Source: Mesonia phycicola
Lineage (GTDB): Bacteria > Bacteroidota > Bacteroidia > Flavobacteriales > Flavobacteriaceae
Assembly: GCF_900141885.1 (NCBI RefSeq)
Contig: NZ_FQYY01000008.1
Location: forward strand, 1 to 64,000
Direction of reading: 5' to 3'
DNA: 64,000 nt
Part shown: positions 18,501-28,700 of the stretch, one piece after another
How the letters are laid out: every line of letters starts with the position of its first letter
Numbering within the stretch: the first letter of the stretch is position 1
Made by a program: the position numbers and the translations under genes
Notes under the pieces: generated by a model
Seen by the model: the letters and a program-made list of their open reading frames with translations, nothing else
Database searches by the model: none
What the model was told of the DNA's origin: nothing

Positions 18501-19173
18501 CTGTAAAATTATCTTGACCAGCTGTAATAGATACCGCAGAAGGATCTGACCCTTCTGTTTGAACAGACAAAGCCGGAAAATCGGGATCTAATTCATCTAC
18601 ATTCGCAATAGCTGTTAAAGCTGCTACGTTAGCCGTCCAATCTCCATTAGAGTTTGTAGAAACAGTTTGAACAATACCAAAAGCATCTGTTACCAAAACA
18701 TCTACATTCGGCATATCTGGTTCTGAAGAGTCTTGAGTACCATTACCATTTTTATCAAAATACAAATGCCCTGATACATCTCCTTGGTAATAATATCCAT
18801 CTGTACCACCATCATGACTTACCCCTATTATAGCTATAACAGTGTTAGGATCTACTCCATCTGTCTGCACTGCTCCTGGACCTAAATCACCTACATCGAC
18901 ATAAACTTCAACTAAACCAGCAGTTGTATAAATTTCCCAATCACCATTTGCATCTGTAGTTACCGCTTGCAATGCACCAGCGTTTACTTGATATATAATA
19001 TCTATATTTGGCAATCCAGGCTCTCCTGACTCTTCAATCCCATTACCGTTCACGTCATGATACACATGGCCGTATATATGTGCCTGTGTTACACTTTGCG
19101 CAGAGGAGTTTATAGAATTCAAAAATCCCAACAAGCAAATAAATAAAATTTGAAAAGTAAATTTATCTTTCAT
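12532..19173 (-). CDS. Giant T9SS type B surface adhesin with 20 SdrD-like repeats
   Basis: 2213 aa. A signal peptide (about 1-26) is followed by 20 tandem repeats of about 104 residues, each starting with a GHLYxDxNGNGTQDxGEP block, then a 'TDANGDW' block and an 'ETDPDFPTGATQTEGTNPT' block. The Asp/Asn-rich DxNGNGxQD loop resembles the calcium loops of SdrD/Cna-B-like adhesin domains. The last 100 residues form a type B sorting domain (VFNAISPNDDG start, IFNRWG, then AGTYFYIL), the gliding-motility-associated CTD. The protein is therefore expected to pass the outer membrane by the type IX system. It heads a block with PorP/SprF and PorE-like genes and is divergent from prfC. The ligand is unknown. 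A SprB-like adhesin role is inference. Confidence 0.92.
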   Translation of the reverse strand: MKDKFTFQILFICLLGFLNSINSSAQSVTQAHIYGHVYHDVNGNGIEESGEPGLPNIDIIYQVNAGALQAVTTDANGDWEIYTTAGLVEVYVDVGDLGPGAVQTDGVDPNTVIAIIGVSHDGGTDGYYYQGDVSGHLYFDKNGNGTQDSSEPDMPNVDVLVTDAFGIVQTVSTNSNGDWTANVAALTAIANVDELDPDFPALSVQTEGSDPSAVSITAGQDNFTDNDGYYEKGILTGHLYFDDNGNGTQDSSEPDMPNVDVSITDSQGQTYIVSTDANGDWIIEIPIGSATSNIDITDPDFPTGATQTEGTNPTTSTVLIAQTVIAENDGFYTTGTVTGHLYFDVNGNGIQDVGEPDMPNVDVSITDSQGAIYLVATDANGDWQAQVAVGNAQIDIDNTDTDFPLGATQTEGTDPSVTLVLANQSVFSENDGFYEEGELLGHVYHDQNGNGAQDAGEPDMPNISILITDALGNTSYTVVTDVNGDWSVLVPSGNTSVEVDVTDVDFPIGASQTEGTNPTTEIAVTGQILFTENDGFYESGSLSGHLYFDVNGNGTQDAGEADMPNVDVTITPQVGSPQTVSTDANGDWIASNVPVGSASILIDVTDPDFPIGATQTEGTNPSSTTVVINQNTFTENDGWYEVGILSGRLYFDVNNNGVQDTGEPGLDNVDVAITDALGNTSIVVTNSNGDWQATVPSGPTISNIDQTDPDFIFNMPNDITQGSNPTTTIVQTGVSVSEEHDGFYAEGLLSGHLYYDTNGNGTQDVGEPNLPNVTVNVTDIAGNIHSIVTDINGDWSITVPVDSVSSLIDVTDPDFPTGAIQTEGTNPTVSSVASSVTSTEVDGFYDPTIIITTITGQVYYDVNGNGTQDPGEPNLPNVAVEITNSIGGISIVDTDINGNWSAQVPEGVTVVEVDETDPDFITGGTQTEGTNPTTINVVTGGSNSQVDGFTLSNVSTNNITGHLYFDYNNNGTQDAGDANMPNVDVVITNSQGQNSTVTTDNNGDWVAIVPVGTTTSNIDETDTDFPTGATQTEGTDPTVSTVAFGTTFVEGDDGFYISNILITTISGHLYYDINGNGTQDAGEPDLANVDVIITDVNGGTQTVSTDANGDWSTLVPEGSTIAQIDETDSDFPIGSTQTEGTNPTTINVVTGGNNSQIDGYYNSNIVFVTYTGHLYYDTNGNGTQDTTEPNLPNVDVDILTSLGYSITVVTDANGNWSVQLPEGTTVTEVDETDPDFPIGATQTEGTNPTTFVLSASGTLSETDGFYLDTVKTATLSGHIYYDYNGNGTQDAAEANIPNLDVLITDVLNLSVIVTTDINGDWSVVVPEGNTVSVIDITDPDYPTGYIQTEGTDPTTTNVVSGSTNVETPDGFYNSNFQTGDLSGHLYYDTNSNNTQDTGEPNLPNVDVQITDSFGGTQVLTTDANGDWSVTLPEGSTTSLVDVTDPDFPTGSVQTEGTNPTVSNVINSTPAQEIDGFVNNKLTTSNLSGHVYYDTNSNSTQDVGEPDLPNIDVEIVNSLGISVIVVTDANGDWAITVPEGSTTSLVDVTDPDFPTGATQTQGTNPTSHGLAGGTTTSEIDGFSNTSVNTAVVSGHLYYDFNGNATQDSGEPDLANIDVSIYTSLGFTIIVSTDNSGDWSLLVTEGSTTTTIDLTDPDFPTGVTQTEGTNPTIINVVVGAANSEIDGFYNPNLEVGELSGHIYYDTNGNSTQDIGEPDLANIPVLITDSFGGTYNLISDTNGDWIISVPTGNTTSLIDETAANFPVGATQTEGTNPTTTNVTSGSSTQEFDGYTNLNLGTGDINGHLYYDANGNATQDSGEPDLPNVSVAITLSVGSTINVVTDVNGDWKSTVPEGNTTSLVDETDVDFIIGAVQTEGTNPTVTNVIAGNIFSEVDGYEVPLSELGELSGHMYIDANGNGVQDNTEPDLANVDIVITDFLGGNQTLTSDVNGDWFANVISGQTTSDIDETDPDFPSVYIQTEGTDPTVTQVTQTSSNFEFDGFFSPEYAISTLNGHVYFDTNGNSTQDVGEIDLANIDVEVSDQLGLTQTVSTDINGNWSTGVPLGDVTSYVLINNIPAFSDVVQSEGTNPTNTTVAGNMDYYEIDGYYIDELTPNDLKVFNAISPNDDGQNDYLIIEGIENFPDNKLIIFNRWGTKVFDVSGYGQDNKYFRGYSEGRVTIKKESKLPAGTYFYILEVNSNSGETMKKEGYLYIN
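12835..19083 (-). repeat. 20 tandem coding repeats, 306-318 bp each
   Basis: The block that encodes GHLY recurs at about 13127, 13444, 13762, 14074, 14386, 14704, 15022, 15340, 15652, 15964, 16284, 16600, 16913, 17224, 17535, 17843, 18150, 18456, 18762 and 19064. Spacing varies in steps of three, so the frame is kept. Repeats are similar but not identical in DNA, with the 'TEGTNP' and 'DANGDW' coding blocks most constant. The array creates several long spurious plus-strand frames. Such arrays can change copy number by recombination. Confidence 0.93.
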
Positions 19174-19351
19174 TTTACCTATAAATCTAACAATTTATAT
19201 ATAAGTATTATGTGGGGGACATTTAGTCGTTAAATGTAAAGAAAAAAATTTAATATTAATTAACTTTTATCTATTCATATCAGAAAAGTTCTTAACAGTA
19301 TTTTATGACAAATAAATTCACCTCTTAAAGTATTTAAGAAACTTATTCTAC

Positions 19352-19382
19352 TTGATATCAACAAAGAAAATCAATACATTTG
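19352..19382 (+). promoter_or_regulatory. prfC promoter
   Basis: TTG at 19352-19354, a 20-nt spacer and TACATTTG at 19375-19382 match the Bacteroidota consensus. The prfC ATG (19388) follows 5 nt later, so the mRNA is leaderless or nearly so. The TTG at 19352 that opens a longer frame is the -33 element, not a start codon. The 214-nt gap from 19174 to 19387 otherwise shows only a -7-like TAGATTTA near 19182-19189 (minus) for the adhesin gene. Confidence 0.8.
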
Positions 19383-19387
19383 CACCC

Positions 19388-20974
19388 ATGAGTTTTATAG
19401 ACGAAATTAACAGAAGGAGAACATTTGGTATTGTTTCTCACCCAGATGCCGGTAAAACAACTTTAACCGAGAAGCTTTTACTATTTGGAGGAGCTATTCA
19501 AGAAGCTGGAGCAGTAAAATCTAACAAAATAAAAAAAGGAGCTACAAGTGACTTTATGGAAATTGAAAGACAGAGAGGTATTTCTGTTGCAACTTCTGTA
19601 CTTGCATTTGAATATAGAGATATTAAAATTAATATCTTAGATACCCCTGGACACAAAGATTTTGCCGAAGATACATTTAGAACATTAACTGCAGTAGATA
19701 GTGTTATTGTTGTGATAGATGTTGCTAAAGGTGTAGAAGAGCAAACCGAAAAATTAGTAGAAGTATGTAGAATGCGCAAAATCCCTATCATAGTTTTTAT
19801 TAATAAAATGGATAGAGAAGGGAAAGACGCATTTGATTTATTAGATGAAATTGAACAAAAACTTCACCTTACAGTCACTCCTTTAAGCTTTCCTATAGGA
19901 ATGGGATATGATTTTAAAGGAATTTACAATATTTGGGAGAAAAATATAAACCTATTTACAGGTGATCCTCGAAGAGATATTGAAGAAACTATTGAAATAT
20001 CTAACTTAGAGTCTCCTGAACTTGATAACTTAATAGGAGACAAAGCTGCTAATACTTTAAGAGAAGAAATTGAATTAACAAAGGGAGTATACCCAGAGTT
20101 TAACGAGCAACAATATAAAGAAGCTAATTTACAACCTGTATTTTTTGGCTCTGCATTAAATAATTTTGGCGTAAGAGAACTGCTAGATTGTTTTGTAGAT
20201 ATAGCCCCATCTCCTCGCCCTAAAGAAAGTGACACCCGACTTGTAGATCCCAAAGAAAAAGGATTTACCGGCTTTGTATTTAAAATACATGCTAACATGG
20301 ACCCTAAACATAGAGACCGCTTAGCATTTATTAAAATTGTTTCAGGGAAATTTGAAAGAAATGTACCTTACTTACACGTAAGGCATAACAAAAAATTACG
20401 TTTTAGCAGTCCCAATGCTTTTTTTGCAGAGAGAAAAGAAATTGTAGACACTTCTTACCCCGGTGATATTGTTGGGTTACACGATACAGGAAATTTTAAA
20501 ATTGGAGATACTTTAACAGAAGGAGAAATACTTCAATATAAAGGAATACCTAGTTTCTCACCAGAACATTTTAGATATATTAATAATGCTGATCCAATGA
20601 AATCTAAGCAATTAGAAAAAGGGATTGATCAATTAATGGATGAAGGTGTTGCACAGCTTTTTAAACTTGAACTAAATAATAGAAAAGTAATTGGTACAGT
20701 AGGTGCTTTACAGTATGAAGTAATTCAATATCGTTTAGAACATGAATATGGTGCAAAATGTACTTATGAACCTCTAAATGTACATAAAGCTTGTTGGGTA
20801 GAAGCAGAAGATGAAAAAAGCGAAGAGTTTAAAGAATTTAAGAGAGTAAAAAGTAAATTCTTAGCGAAAGACAAACGAGGTCAACTTGTATTTTTTGCAG
20901 ACTCAATGTTTTCATTACAAATGACACAACAAAAGTATAAAACTATTAAATTTCATTTTACTTCTGAATTTTAA
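19388..20974 (+). CDS. prfC: Peptide chain release factor 3
   Basis: 528 aa from ATG 19388, the usual length for RF3. This GTPase recycles RF1/RF2 after peptide release. G1 is [10 protein letters not shown], the switch 2 region [12 protein letters not shown], and G4 NKMDREG; the [17 protein letters not shown] switch 1 block is diagnostic for RF3 against EF-G. The C-terminal domain follows the GTPase and domain II. The start is set by the promoter, which overlaps the longer frame. It is a single gene, divergent from the adhesin cluster and followed by a strong terminator. Confidence 0.96.
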   Translation: MSFIDEINRRRTFGIVSHPDAGKTTLTEKLLLFGGAIQEAGAVKSNKIKKGATSDFMEIERQRGISVATSVLAFEYRDIKINILDTPGHKDFAEDTFRTLTAVDSVIVVIDVAKGVEEQTEKLVEVCRMRKIPIIVFINKMDREGKDAFDLLDEIEQKLHLTVTPLSFPIGMGYDFKGIYNIWEKNINLFTGDPRRDIEETIEISNLESPELDNLIGDKAANTLREEIELTKGVYPEFNEQQYKEANLQPVFFGSALNNFGVRELLDCFVDIAPSPRPKESDTRLVDPKEKGFTGFVFKIHANMDPKHRDRLAFIKIVSGKFERNVPYLHVRHNKKLRFSSPNAFFAERKEIVDTSYPGDIVGLHDTGNFKIGDTLTEGEILQYKGIPSFSPEHFRYINNADPMKSKQLEKGIDQLMDEGVAQLFKLELNNRKVIGTVGALQYEVIQYRLEHEYGAKCTYEPLNVHKACWVEAEDEKSEEFKEFKRVKSKFLAKDKRGQLVFFADSMFSLQMTQQKYKTIKFHFTSEF

Positions 20975-20990
20975 AAAATGTTTAAAACAA

Positions 20991-21024
20991 AAAAAGCCTT
21001 GAATTTCATTCAAGGCTTTTTTTT
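20991..21024. terminator. Bidirectional terminator after prfC and the DUF3467 gene
   Basis: AAGCCTTGAAT and ATTCAAGGCTT form a stem of at least 11 bp around TTC, with an A-run before and an 8-T run after. It lies between convergent genes ending at 20974 and 21039 and can serve both. Confidence 0.9.
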
Positions 21025-21038
21025 ATACTATTTAATAA

Positions 21039-21359
21039 TTATGCTTGACCAGTTGGTCCAAAATTCAAAGGAATTTGTGGTCTATCATAATCTTTAATTT
21101 CTCCGTGAGCTTTCTCAAATCTGCCAATATTACCTTCTAATGCTTTTAATAAACGTTTAGCATGTTGCGGTGTTAATATTATTCTAGATTTCACCTTACT
21201 TTTTGGCGCTCCAGGCATAATATTTACAAAATCAACAACAAACTCAGAAGCAGAATGATTAATAATTGCCAAGTTACTATATGTACCTTGTGCTGTAGCT
21301 TCATCTAATTCTATATTGAGCTGCTTTTGATTAGGATTTTTATCTTTTTCGTCGTTCAT
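21039..21359 (-). CDS. DUF3467 domain protein
   Basis: 106 aa, soluble. It carries the DUF3467 pattern: 'GTYSNLAIINHSASEFVVDF', a proline after 'NIM', and SRIILTPQHAKRLLKAL. Family members are widespread in Bacteroidota and of unknown function. It lies 57 nt beyond rpoC on the same strand, behind the rpoC terminator hairpin; gene order rpoC-DUF3467 is something I recall from other Flavobacteriia. No promoter of its own is obvious, so it may depend on read-through. Confidence 0.85.
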   Translation of the reverse strand: MNDEKDKNPNQKQLNIELDEATAQGTYSNLAIINHSASEFVVDFVNIMPGAPKSKVKSRIILTPQHAKRLLKALEGNIGRFEKAHGEIKDYDRPQIPLNFGPTGQA

Positions 21360-21378
21360 AATAATATACTATAAAAAG

Positions 21379-21412
21379 AAAATCCCGACTATTAAATAAT
21401 AGTCGGGATTTT
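21379..21412 (-). terminator. Terminator of the rpoBC operon
   Basis: AATCCCGACTATT and AATAGTCGGGATT form a 13-bp stem directly behind the rpoC stop, with T-run on the minus strand. It separates rpoC from the DUF3467 gene. Confidence 0.85.
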
Positions 21413-21416
21413 ACCA

Positions 21417-24400
21417 TTAGTTATAATTAACTTCTTGTTTCTCTGCCGTCATTTCTTCAAACTCTTCTTTAGATCCAACAATAATATTATCATAATCTCT
21501 AAGACCTGTACCTGCAGGTATTTTGTGACCTACAATAACATTTTCTTTAAGACCTTCTAAAGAATCTACTTTACCATTAACTGCTGCTTCATTCAATACT
21601 TTTGTAGTTTCTTGGAACGATGCTGCCGATATAAATGATTTTGTTTGTAATGATGCTCTTGTAATACCCTGTAAGATTGGCGTTGCCGTAGCTGGCTGAA
21701 CGTCTCTTGCAGTAGCAAGGTTTTTATCTTCTCTACGTAAAATAGAATTTTCATCTCTTAATTCACGAGCGGTAACAATTTGACCTGGCTTTAAGTTTAC
21801 ACTATCTCCAGCGTCATCAATCACTTTTTTACCAAATATATCATCATTTTCTTCAATAAAATCAGCTTTATGAACTAATTGATTTTCTAAGAAAATTGTA
21901 TCTCCTGGATCTTGAATTCTAACCTTACGCATCATTTGACGTACTACTACCTCAAAGTGCTTATCGTTAATTTTCACCCCTTGTAAACGATATACTTCTT
22001 GCACTTCGTTTACTAAGTATTGTTGTACAGCGCTAGGCCCTTTGATATTTAAGATATCTTCTGGAGTTATAGATCCGTCAGATAATGGCATACCGGCACG
22101 AACGTAATCATTTTCTTGAACTAAGATTTGGTTAGAAAGTTTAATTAAATACTTTTTCACTTCACCTAATTTAGACTCAACGATAATTTCACGGTTACCA
22201 CGTTTAATTTTACCAAAAGATACAACACCATCTATTGCACTTACTACAGCTGGGTTAGAAGGATTACGTGCTTCAAATAATTCTGTTACACGAGGAAGAC
22301 CTCCAGTAATATCCCCTGCTTTCGCAGATTTACGTGGAATTTTAACTAAAATCTTACCTACTTTAATTTTTTCTGCATCATCTACCATTAAGTGAGCACC
22401 AACAGGAAGGTTATAAGAACGAATAACTTCGTCTTTTTTACCTAAAATTAATAAGGTAGGAATCATTTTCTTATTCCTAGATTCTGAAATTACTTTTTCT
22501 TGGAAACCAGTCTGTTCATCTGTTTCTACTTGGTAAGTAATACCTTGTTCTATATTCTCAAACTTAACTTTACCAGCAAATTCAGAAATAATAACACCGT
22601 TATAAGGATCCCATTGGCAAGCAACATCACCTTTACTAATCTTATCACCTGGCTTAATAAATATTTGTGAACCGTAAGGGATTACATTATTACTTAAAGT
22701 AATTCCGGTATTAGCATCTACAATTTTAAGCTCTGAAGTTCTAGATATTACAATCTCTGCCTCACTACCGTCAGGGCTTTCACCACTAACTGTTTTAAGA
22801 TCTTCAATTTCTGCAATACCATTAAACTTAGATACTAATTTATTTTCTTCTGAAATGTTACCTGCAATACCTCCCACGTGGAAAGTACGTAAGGTTAACT
22901 GTGTACCTGGCTCTCCAATAGATTGCGCAGCAACAACACCAACAGCTTCACCTTTTTGTACTGTTTTACCAGTTGCAAGGTTTCTACCATAACATTTTAC
23001 ACAAATTCCTTTTTTAGCTTCACAAGTTAATGCAGATCTTACTTCTACAGAGTCTAGAGCAGAAGCTTTTACTTTTGCAACAATTGCATCTGTAATTTCA
23101 TCTCCAGATACAGCAATAACTTCTTGAGTAATAGGATCTATAATATCATTAAGGGCAGTTCTACCTAAAATACGCTCACCAAGAGATTCTACAATCTCTT
23201 CGTTTTTCTTAAGCGCCTTCATTTCGATACCTCTTAATGTACCACAATCTTCTTCACCTACAATTACGTCTTGTGAAACATCTACTAAACGACGTGTTAA
23301 GTAACCCGCATCTGCCGTTTTTAAAGCGGTATCTGCAAGACCTTTACGCGCACCGTGAGTAGAAATAAAATATTCTAAAATTGAAAGACCTTCTTTAAAG
23401 TTAGAAAGAATTGGATTTTCAATAATTTCACCACCACCTGAGTTAGATTTTTTAGGCTTCGCCATTAATCCACGCATACCTGTTAACTGACGAATTTGCT
23501 CTTTAGATCCACGCGCACCAGAATCTAACATCATATATACAGAGTTAAATCCTTGTTTGTCTTCTCTAATTCGCTTCATCGCTAACTCGGTTAAGTTAGC
23601 ATTGGTAGCTGTCCAAATATCAATTACTTGGTTATAACGCTCATTGTTAGTGATAAGACCCATATTATAATTGGCCATAATACCTTCAACTTGCTCATTT
23701 GCTTCATCAATCATTTCATATTTCTCTTGAGGGATAATAATATCACCTAATGAGAATGAAAGACCACCTCTAAATGCAAAACCGTAACCAAGACTTTTTA
23801 TTTTATCTAAAAATTCTCCTGTTTCTGGAACACTTGTTACTTTAAGAATATTACCAATAATATCTCTTAAAGATTTTTTGGTTAATACCTCATTAATGAA
23901 ACCTGCTTTCTCTGGCACTTCTTCATTGAAAAGAACACGCCCAACAGTAGTGTCAATAATTTGATAAACTAATTCTCCTTCTTCATTAAAATCTTTCGCT
24001 CTAACTTTAATAGATGCATTTAAATCTACCTTTTTCTCGTTGAAAGCTATATTTACTTCTTCAAAAGAATAGAAAGTTAAACCTTCCCCTTTTACAGGTT
24101 CTTCTGGAGTAGACTTTTTAAGCTTGGTCATATAATAAAGACCAAGTACCATATCTTGAGAAGGTACCGTTACTGGTGATCCGTTGGCTGGGTTTAAGAT
24201 ATTATGAGAAGCTAACATTAATAATTGAGCTTCTAAAATAGCTTCTGGCCCTAATGGTAAGTGAACCGCCATTTGATCTCCATCAAAATCGGCATTAAAG
24301 GCTGTACACACTAATGGGTGTAATTGTATTGCTTTACCTTCAATTAATTTTGGTTGGAAAGCCTGAATACCTAAACGGTGAAGCGTAGGAGCACGGTTTA

Positions 24401-25721
24401 GCAATACTGGGTGTCCTTTAAGAACATTCTCCAAGATATCCCAAACTACAGGCTCTTTTTTATCTATAATTTTCTTTGCAGATTTTACAGTCTTTACAAT
24501 ACCTCTTTCAATTAGTTTTCTAATTACAAAAGGCTTATAAAGCTCTGCTGCCATATTTTTAGGCAAACCACATTCAAACAATTTCATCTCTGGTCCTACA
24601 ACAATTACAGAACGAGCTGAATAATCTACACGTTTACCCAGTAAGTTTTGACGAAAACGACCTTGCTTACCTTTTAAAGAATCTGAAAGAGACTTAAGTG
24701 GACGGTTAGAATCTGTTTTTACTGCAGAAGATTTTCTTGTATTATCAAATAATGAATCTACAGACTCTTGAAGCATACGTTTTTCATTACGTAAAATTAC
24801 TTCAGGAGCTTTAATCTCCATTAATCGCTTTAAACGATTGTTTCTAATAATCACCCTTCTATAAAGATCATTTAAATCTGAAGTAGCAAAACGACCTCCA
24901 TCTAGTGGTACTAATGGACGTAATTCTGGTGGAATTACAGGAACAGCCTTCATTATCATCCATTCTGGTCTGTTCTCTCTAACTTTATTAGCATCACGGA
25001 AAGCTTCTACAACTTGTAAACGTTTTAACGCTTCAGTTTTACGTTGCTTAGAAGTTTCATTATTAGCTTTATGTCTTAATTCGTATGATAATTCATCTAA
25101 ATCAAGGCGTTGTAATATTTCAATTAAACATTCAGCTCCCATTTTAGCGATAAACTTATTTGGGTCTGAATCTTCAAGATATAGATTTTCTTGCGGAAGA
25201 CTTTCTAGTATATTTAAATACTCTTCTTCTGTTAAGAAATCCATTTTATTTAATGGTTCACCTTCTTCATTTTTTGCAATACCGGCTTGAATTACTACAT
25301 AACGTTCGTAGTAAATTATCATGTCCAGTTTTTTAGAAGGAATACCTAATAAATAACCTATTTTATTTGGTAAAGAACGGAAATACCAGATATGAGCTAC
25401 CGGTACAACTAAGTTAATATGACCAACTCTATCTCTACGTACTTTCTTTTCAGTTACTTCTACTCCACAACGGTCACAAACAATTCCTTTGTATCTAATC
25501 CTTTTGTATTTACCACACGCACATTCATAATCCTTAACAGGACCAAAAATACGTTCACAAAAAAGTCCATCACGTTCCGGTTTGTGAGTACGGTAATTAA
25601 TTGTTTCTGGTTTTAAAACCTCTCCTCTTGATTCGCCTAAAATCTTTTCTGGAGAAGCTAAACCTATAGAGATTTTATTAAATCTCTTTTGTTGTGTATT
25701 CTTATCGTTATGTCTTGCCAT
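21417..25721 (-). CDS. rpoC: RNA polymerase beta' subunit
   Basis: 1434 aa, typical of Bacteroidota. The N-terminal zinc site has C67, C69, C82 and C85; the catalytic NADFDGDQM (about residue 475) binds the active-site magnesium through its three aspartates; the trigger-loop region and the second zinc cluster ([13 protein letters not shown]) are present. Together with beta it forms the catalytic cleft of RNA polymerase. It lies 77 nt after rpoB with a strong hairpin between them, and is the last gene of the superoperon before a terminator. Confidence 0.98.
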   Translation of the reverse strand: MARHNDKNTQQKRFNKISIGLASPEKILGESRGEVLKPETINYRTHKPERDGLFCERIFGPVKDYECACGKYKRIRYKGIVCDRCGVEVTEKKVRRDRVGHINLVVPVAHIWYFRSLPNKIGYLLGIPSKKLDMIIYYERYVVIQAGIAKNEEGEPLNKMDFLTEEEYLNILESLPQENLYLEDSDPNKFIAKMGAECLIEILQRLDLDELSYELRHKANNETSKQRKTEALKRLQVVEAFRDANKVRENRPEWMIMKAVPVIPPELRPLVPLDGGRFATSDLNDLYRRVIIRNNRLKRLMEIKAPEVILRNEKRMLQESVDSLFDNTRKSSAVKTDSNRPLKSLSDSLKGKQGRFRQNLLGKRVDYSARSVIVVGPEMKLFECGLPKNMAAELYKPFVIRKLIERGIVKTVKSAKKIIDKKEPVVWDILENVLKGHPVLLNRAPTLHRLGIQAFQPKLIEGKAIQLHPLVCTAFNADFDGDQMAVHLPLGPEAILEAQLLMLASHNILNPANGSPVTVPSQDMVLGLYYMTKLKKSTPEEPVKGEGLTFYSFEEVNIAFNEKKVDLNASIKVRAKDFNEEGELVYQIIDTTVGRVLFNEEVPEKAGFINEVLTKKSLRDIIGNILKVTSVPETGEFLDKIKSLGYGFAFRGGLSFSLGDIIIPQEKYEMIDEANEQVEGIMANYNMGLITNNERYNQVIDIWTATNANLTELAMKRIREDKQGFNSVYMMLDSGARGSKEQIRQLTGMRGLMAKPKKSNSGGGEIIENPILSNFKEGLSILEYFISTHGARKGLADTALKTADAGYLTRRLVDVSQDVIVGEEDCGTLRGIEMKALKKNEEIVESLGERILGRTALNDIIDPITQEVIAVSGDEITDAIVAKVKASALDSVEVRSALTCEAKKGICVKCYGRNLATGKTVQKGEAVGVVAAQSIGEPGTQLTLRTFHVGGIAGNISEENKLVSKFNGIAEIEDLKTVSGESPDGSEAEIVISRTSELKIVDANTGITLSNNVIPYGSQIFIKPGDKISKGDVACQWDPYNGVIISEFAGKVKFENIEQGITYQVETDEQTGFQEKVISESRNKKMIPTLLILGKKDEVIRSYNLPVGAHLMVDDAEKIKVGKILVKIPRKSAKAGDITGGLPRVTELFEARNPSNPAVVSAIDGVVSFGKIKRGNREIIVESKLGEVKKYLIKLSNQILVQENDYVRAGMPLSDGSITPEDILNIKGPSAVQQYLVNEVQEVYRLQGVKINDKHFEVVVRQMMRKVRIQDPGDTIFLENQLVHKADFIEENDDIFGKKVIDDAGDSVNLKPGQIVTARELRDENSILRREDKNLATARDVQPATATPILQGITRASLQTKSFISAASFQETTKVLNEAAVNGKVDSLEGLKENVIVGHKIPAGTGLRDYDNIIVGSKEEFEEMTAEKQEVNYN

Positions 25722-25766
25722 TATATATGGTACTAAAGAATTATACTAAATTATGATATAACTAAT

Positions 25767-25791
25767 GCCTTCGGTTTAAAAAACCGAAGGC
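25767..25791 (-). other. Hairpin between rpoB and rpoC
   Basis: A perfect 11-bp inverted repeat (GCCTTCGGTTT / AAACCGAAGGC) with a 3-base loop lies in the 77-nt rpoB-rpoC gap. No T-run follows on the minus strand, so it is not an ordinary terminator; mRNA processing or stability control is possible. Confidence 0.6.
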
Positions 25792-25798
25792 AATGTTA

Positions 25799-28700
25799 TT
25801 ACTCTTCCAATCTTATATCTAGACCAAGACCTTTCAATTCATGCATTAATACATTAAAAGATTCTGGTAATCCTGGTTCTGGCATTGGTTCACCTTTTAC
25901 GATAGCCTCGTAAGTTTTAGCTCTACCAATTACATCATCAGATTTTACAGTTAAAATTTCACGTAGGGTTGCAGAAGCACCATATGCTTCTAATGCCCAA
26001 ACTTCCATCTCTCCAAAACGCTGACCTCCAAACTGAGCTTTACCTCCTAATGGTTGTTGCGTAATTAAAGAGTAAGGTCCAATAGAACGTGCGTGCATCT
26101 TATCTTCAATCATATGTCCTAATTTCAACATATAAATGATACCTACTGTAGCACGCTGATCAAAACGATCTCCTGTACCACCATCGTAAAGATATGTATG
26201 CCCAAATCTTGGAATACCTGCTTTATCTGTAAGCTCATTGATCTGGTCTAAAGTAGCTCCATCAAAAATTGGTGTTGCATATTTTTGACCTAATTTTTGA
26301 CCTGCCCACCCAAGAACAGTTTCATAAATCTGACCAATATTCATACGTGAAGGTACCCCTAATGGGTTTAACACGATATCAACAGGAGTTCCGTCTTCTA
26401 AGAAAGGCATATCTTCTTGACGAACGATTCTTGCAACAATACCTTTGTTACCGTGACGTCCTGCCATTTTATCACCAACTTTAAGTTTACGTTTTTTAGC
26501 AATATAAACTTTAGCTAGTTTTAATATTCCTGAAGGAAGCTCATCTCCAACAGAGATTGTAAACTTCTCTCTTCTTAAATTACCTTGAAGATCATTTTCT
26601 TTAATTTTGTAGTTGTGAATTAAATCTGCAACTAAAGTGTTTAAATGATCGTCTGTACTCCAAGTACCTTGCGTTAAATGTGTATAATCATCTACTGAGT
26701 TTAACATTTTAAGAGTGTACTTTTTACCTTTTGGCAAAACATCTTCTCCTAAATCATTTTTAACTCCTTGTGCAGTTTTACCTCCAACAATAGCAAATAA
26801 TTTATCAATCAATTCATTTCTAAGACTTTCAAACTTTACACGGTACTTATCTTCTAACCTTGCAATGTCTTCTTTATCTTGTGCACGTTTACGCTTATCT
26901 TTTACCGCTCTAGCGAAAAGTTTTTTATTGATAACTACACCATTTAGTGATGGAGAAGCTTTTAAAGAAGCATCTTTTACATCACCAGCTTTATCACCAA
27001 AAATAGCACGAAGTAATTTTTCTTCTGGAGTTGGGTCTGACTCTCCTTTTGGAGTAATTTTACCAATTAAAATATCTCCAGGTTTAACTTCTGCACCAAT
27101 TCTAATCATTCCGTTTTCATCAAGATCTCTTGTTGCATCTTCTGAAACGTTAGGAATATCATTAGTTAACTCTTCATTACCAAGTTTTGTATCTCTAACT
27201 TCTAAAGAATATTCATCTATATGAATAGAAGTAAAAATATCTTCTCTTACTACTTTTTCAGAAATTACAATTGCATCCTCAAAGTTATACCCTTTCCAAG
27301 GCATAAAGGCTACTTTCATATTTCTACCAAGAGCTAATTCTCCCTCTTCTGTAGCATAACCTTGACAAAGTACTTGACCTTTTTCTACTCTATCACCAAC
27401 TTTTACAATTGGTTTTAAGTTTACAGAAGTACCTTGGTTTGTTTTTCTAAATTTAATTAGGTTGTAAGATTTTGAGTCAGACTCAAAACTAACCATTCTT
27501 TCTTCTTCTGTTCTATCATACTTGATAGTAACCATTCTTGCATCTACATACTCTACCGTACCTGCTCTTTCTGCATTTATTAGTACTCTAGAATCTGAAG
27601 CTACTTGACGCTCAAGACCTGTACCTACAATAGGAGAATCTACTCTTAATAATGGTACTGCTTGACGCATCATGTTAGATCCCATCAATGCACGGTTTGC
27701 ATCATCATGTTCTAAGAATGGAATTAATGAAGCTGAAATAGAAGATATTTGGTTTGGTGCAACGTCTGTAAAGTGAATCTCATTTGGATCTACTACAGGG
27801 AAGTCACCTTCCATACGTGCAATAACCTTATCTGTATCTATTTCTCCATCATCTTTTAAAGGAATATTTGCTTGCGCTATTAATTTACCTTCTTCTTCTT
27901 CCGCAGAAAAATAAACAGGATCATTAATTATATCTATTTTTCCATTTTCAACTTTACGGTAAGGAGTTTCAATGAATCCCATTCCATTCACTTTTGCATA
28001 AACAGAAAGTGAAGAAATTAATCCAATGTTTGGTCCCTCTGGAGTTTCAATAGGACATAAACGCCCGTAGTGAGTATAGTGAACATCACGAACCTCAAAA
28101 CCAGCTCTTTCTCTAGAAAGACCTCCAGGCCCTAATGCTGAAAGACGACGCTTATGAGTAATCTCTGCTAATGGATTTGTTTGATCCATGAACTGAGACA
28201 ACTGATTGGTACCAAAGAAAGAATTAATTACAGAAGAAAGTGTTTTTGCATTAATTAAATCTATTGGTGTAAATACCTCGTTATCTCTTACGTTCATACG
28301 CTCACGAATTGTACGTGCCATACGAGCAAGACCTACTCCAAATTGTTGAGATAATTGCTCTCCTACCGTTCTAACACGACGATTAGAAAGGTGATCAATA
28401 TCATCTATCTCTGCTTTAGAGTTTATTAACTCAATTAAATATTTAATAATGGTAATAATATCTTCTTTGGTAAGCACTTGCTTATCCATTTCTATATTAA
28501 GACCAAGTTTTTTGTTCATTCTGTAACGACCAACTTCACCTAAATTATAACGTTGATCAGAAAAGAATAACTTATCAATTATTCCTCTTGCAGTTTCCTC
28601 ATCTGGCGGCTCTGCATTACGTAATTGTCTATATATATGTTCTACCGCTTCTTTTTCTGAGTTGGTAGGATCTTTTTGTAGAGTATTATGTATAATAGCA

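Noticed and set aside
12835-19083. Regular spaced repeats as a CRISPR array
   Set aside because: Units are over 300 bp, coding, in frame and lack short identical direct repeats with unique spacers.
19352-19387. Upstream TTG start of prfC
   Set aside because: The TTG is the -33 promoter element and the -7 box lies between it and the family-typical ATG.
26715-27224. 169-aa plus-strand frame opposite rpoB
   Set aside because: Shadow frame within a highly conserved gene.
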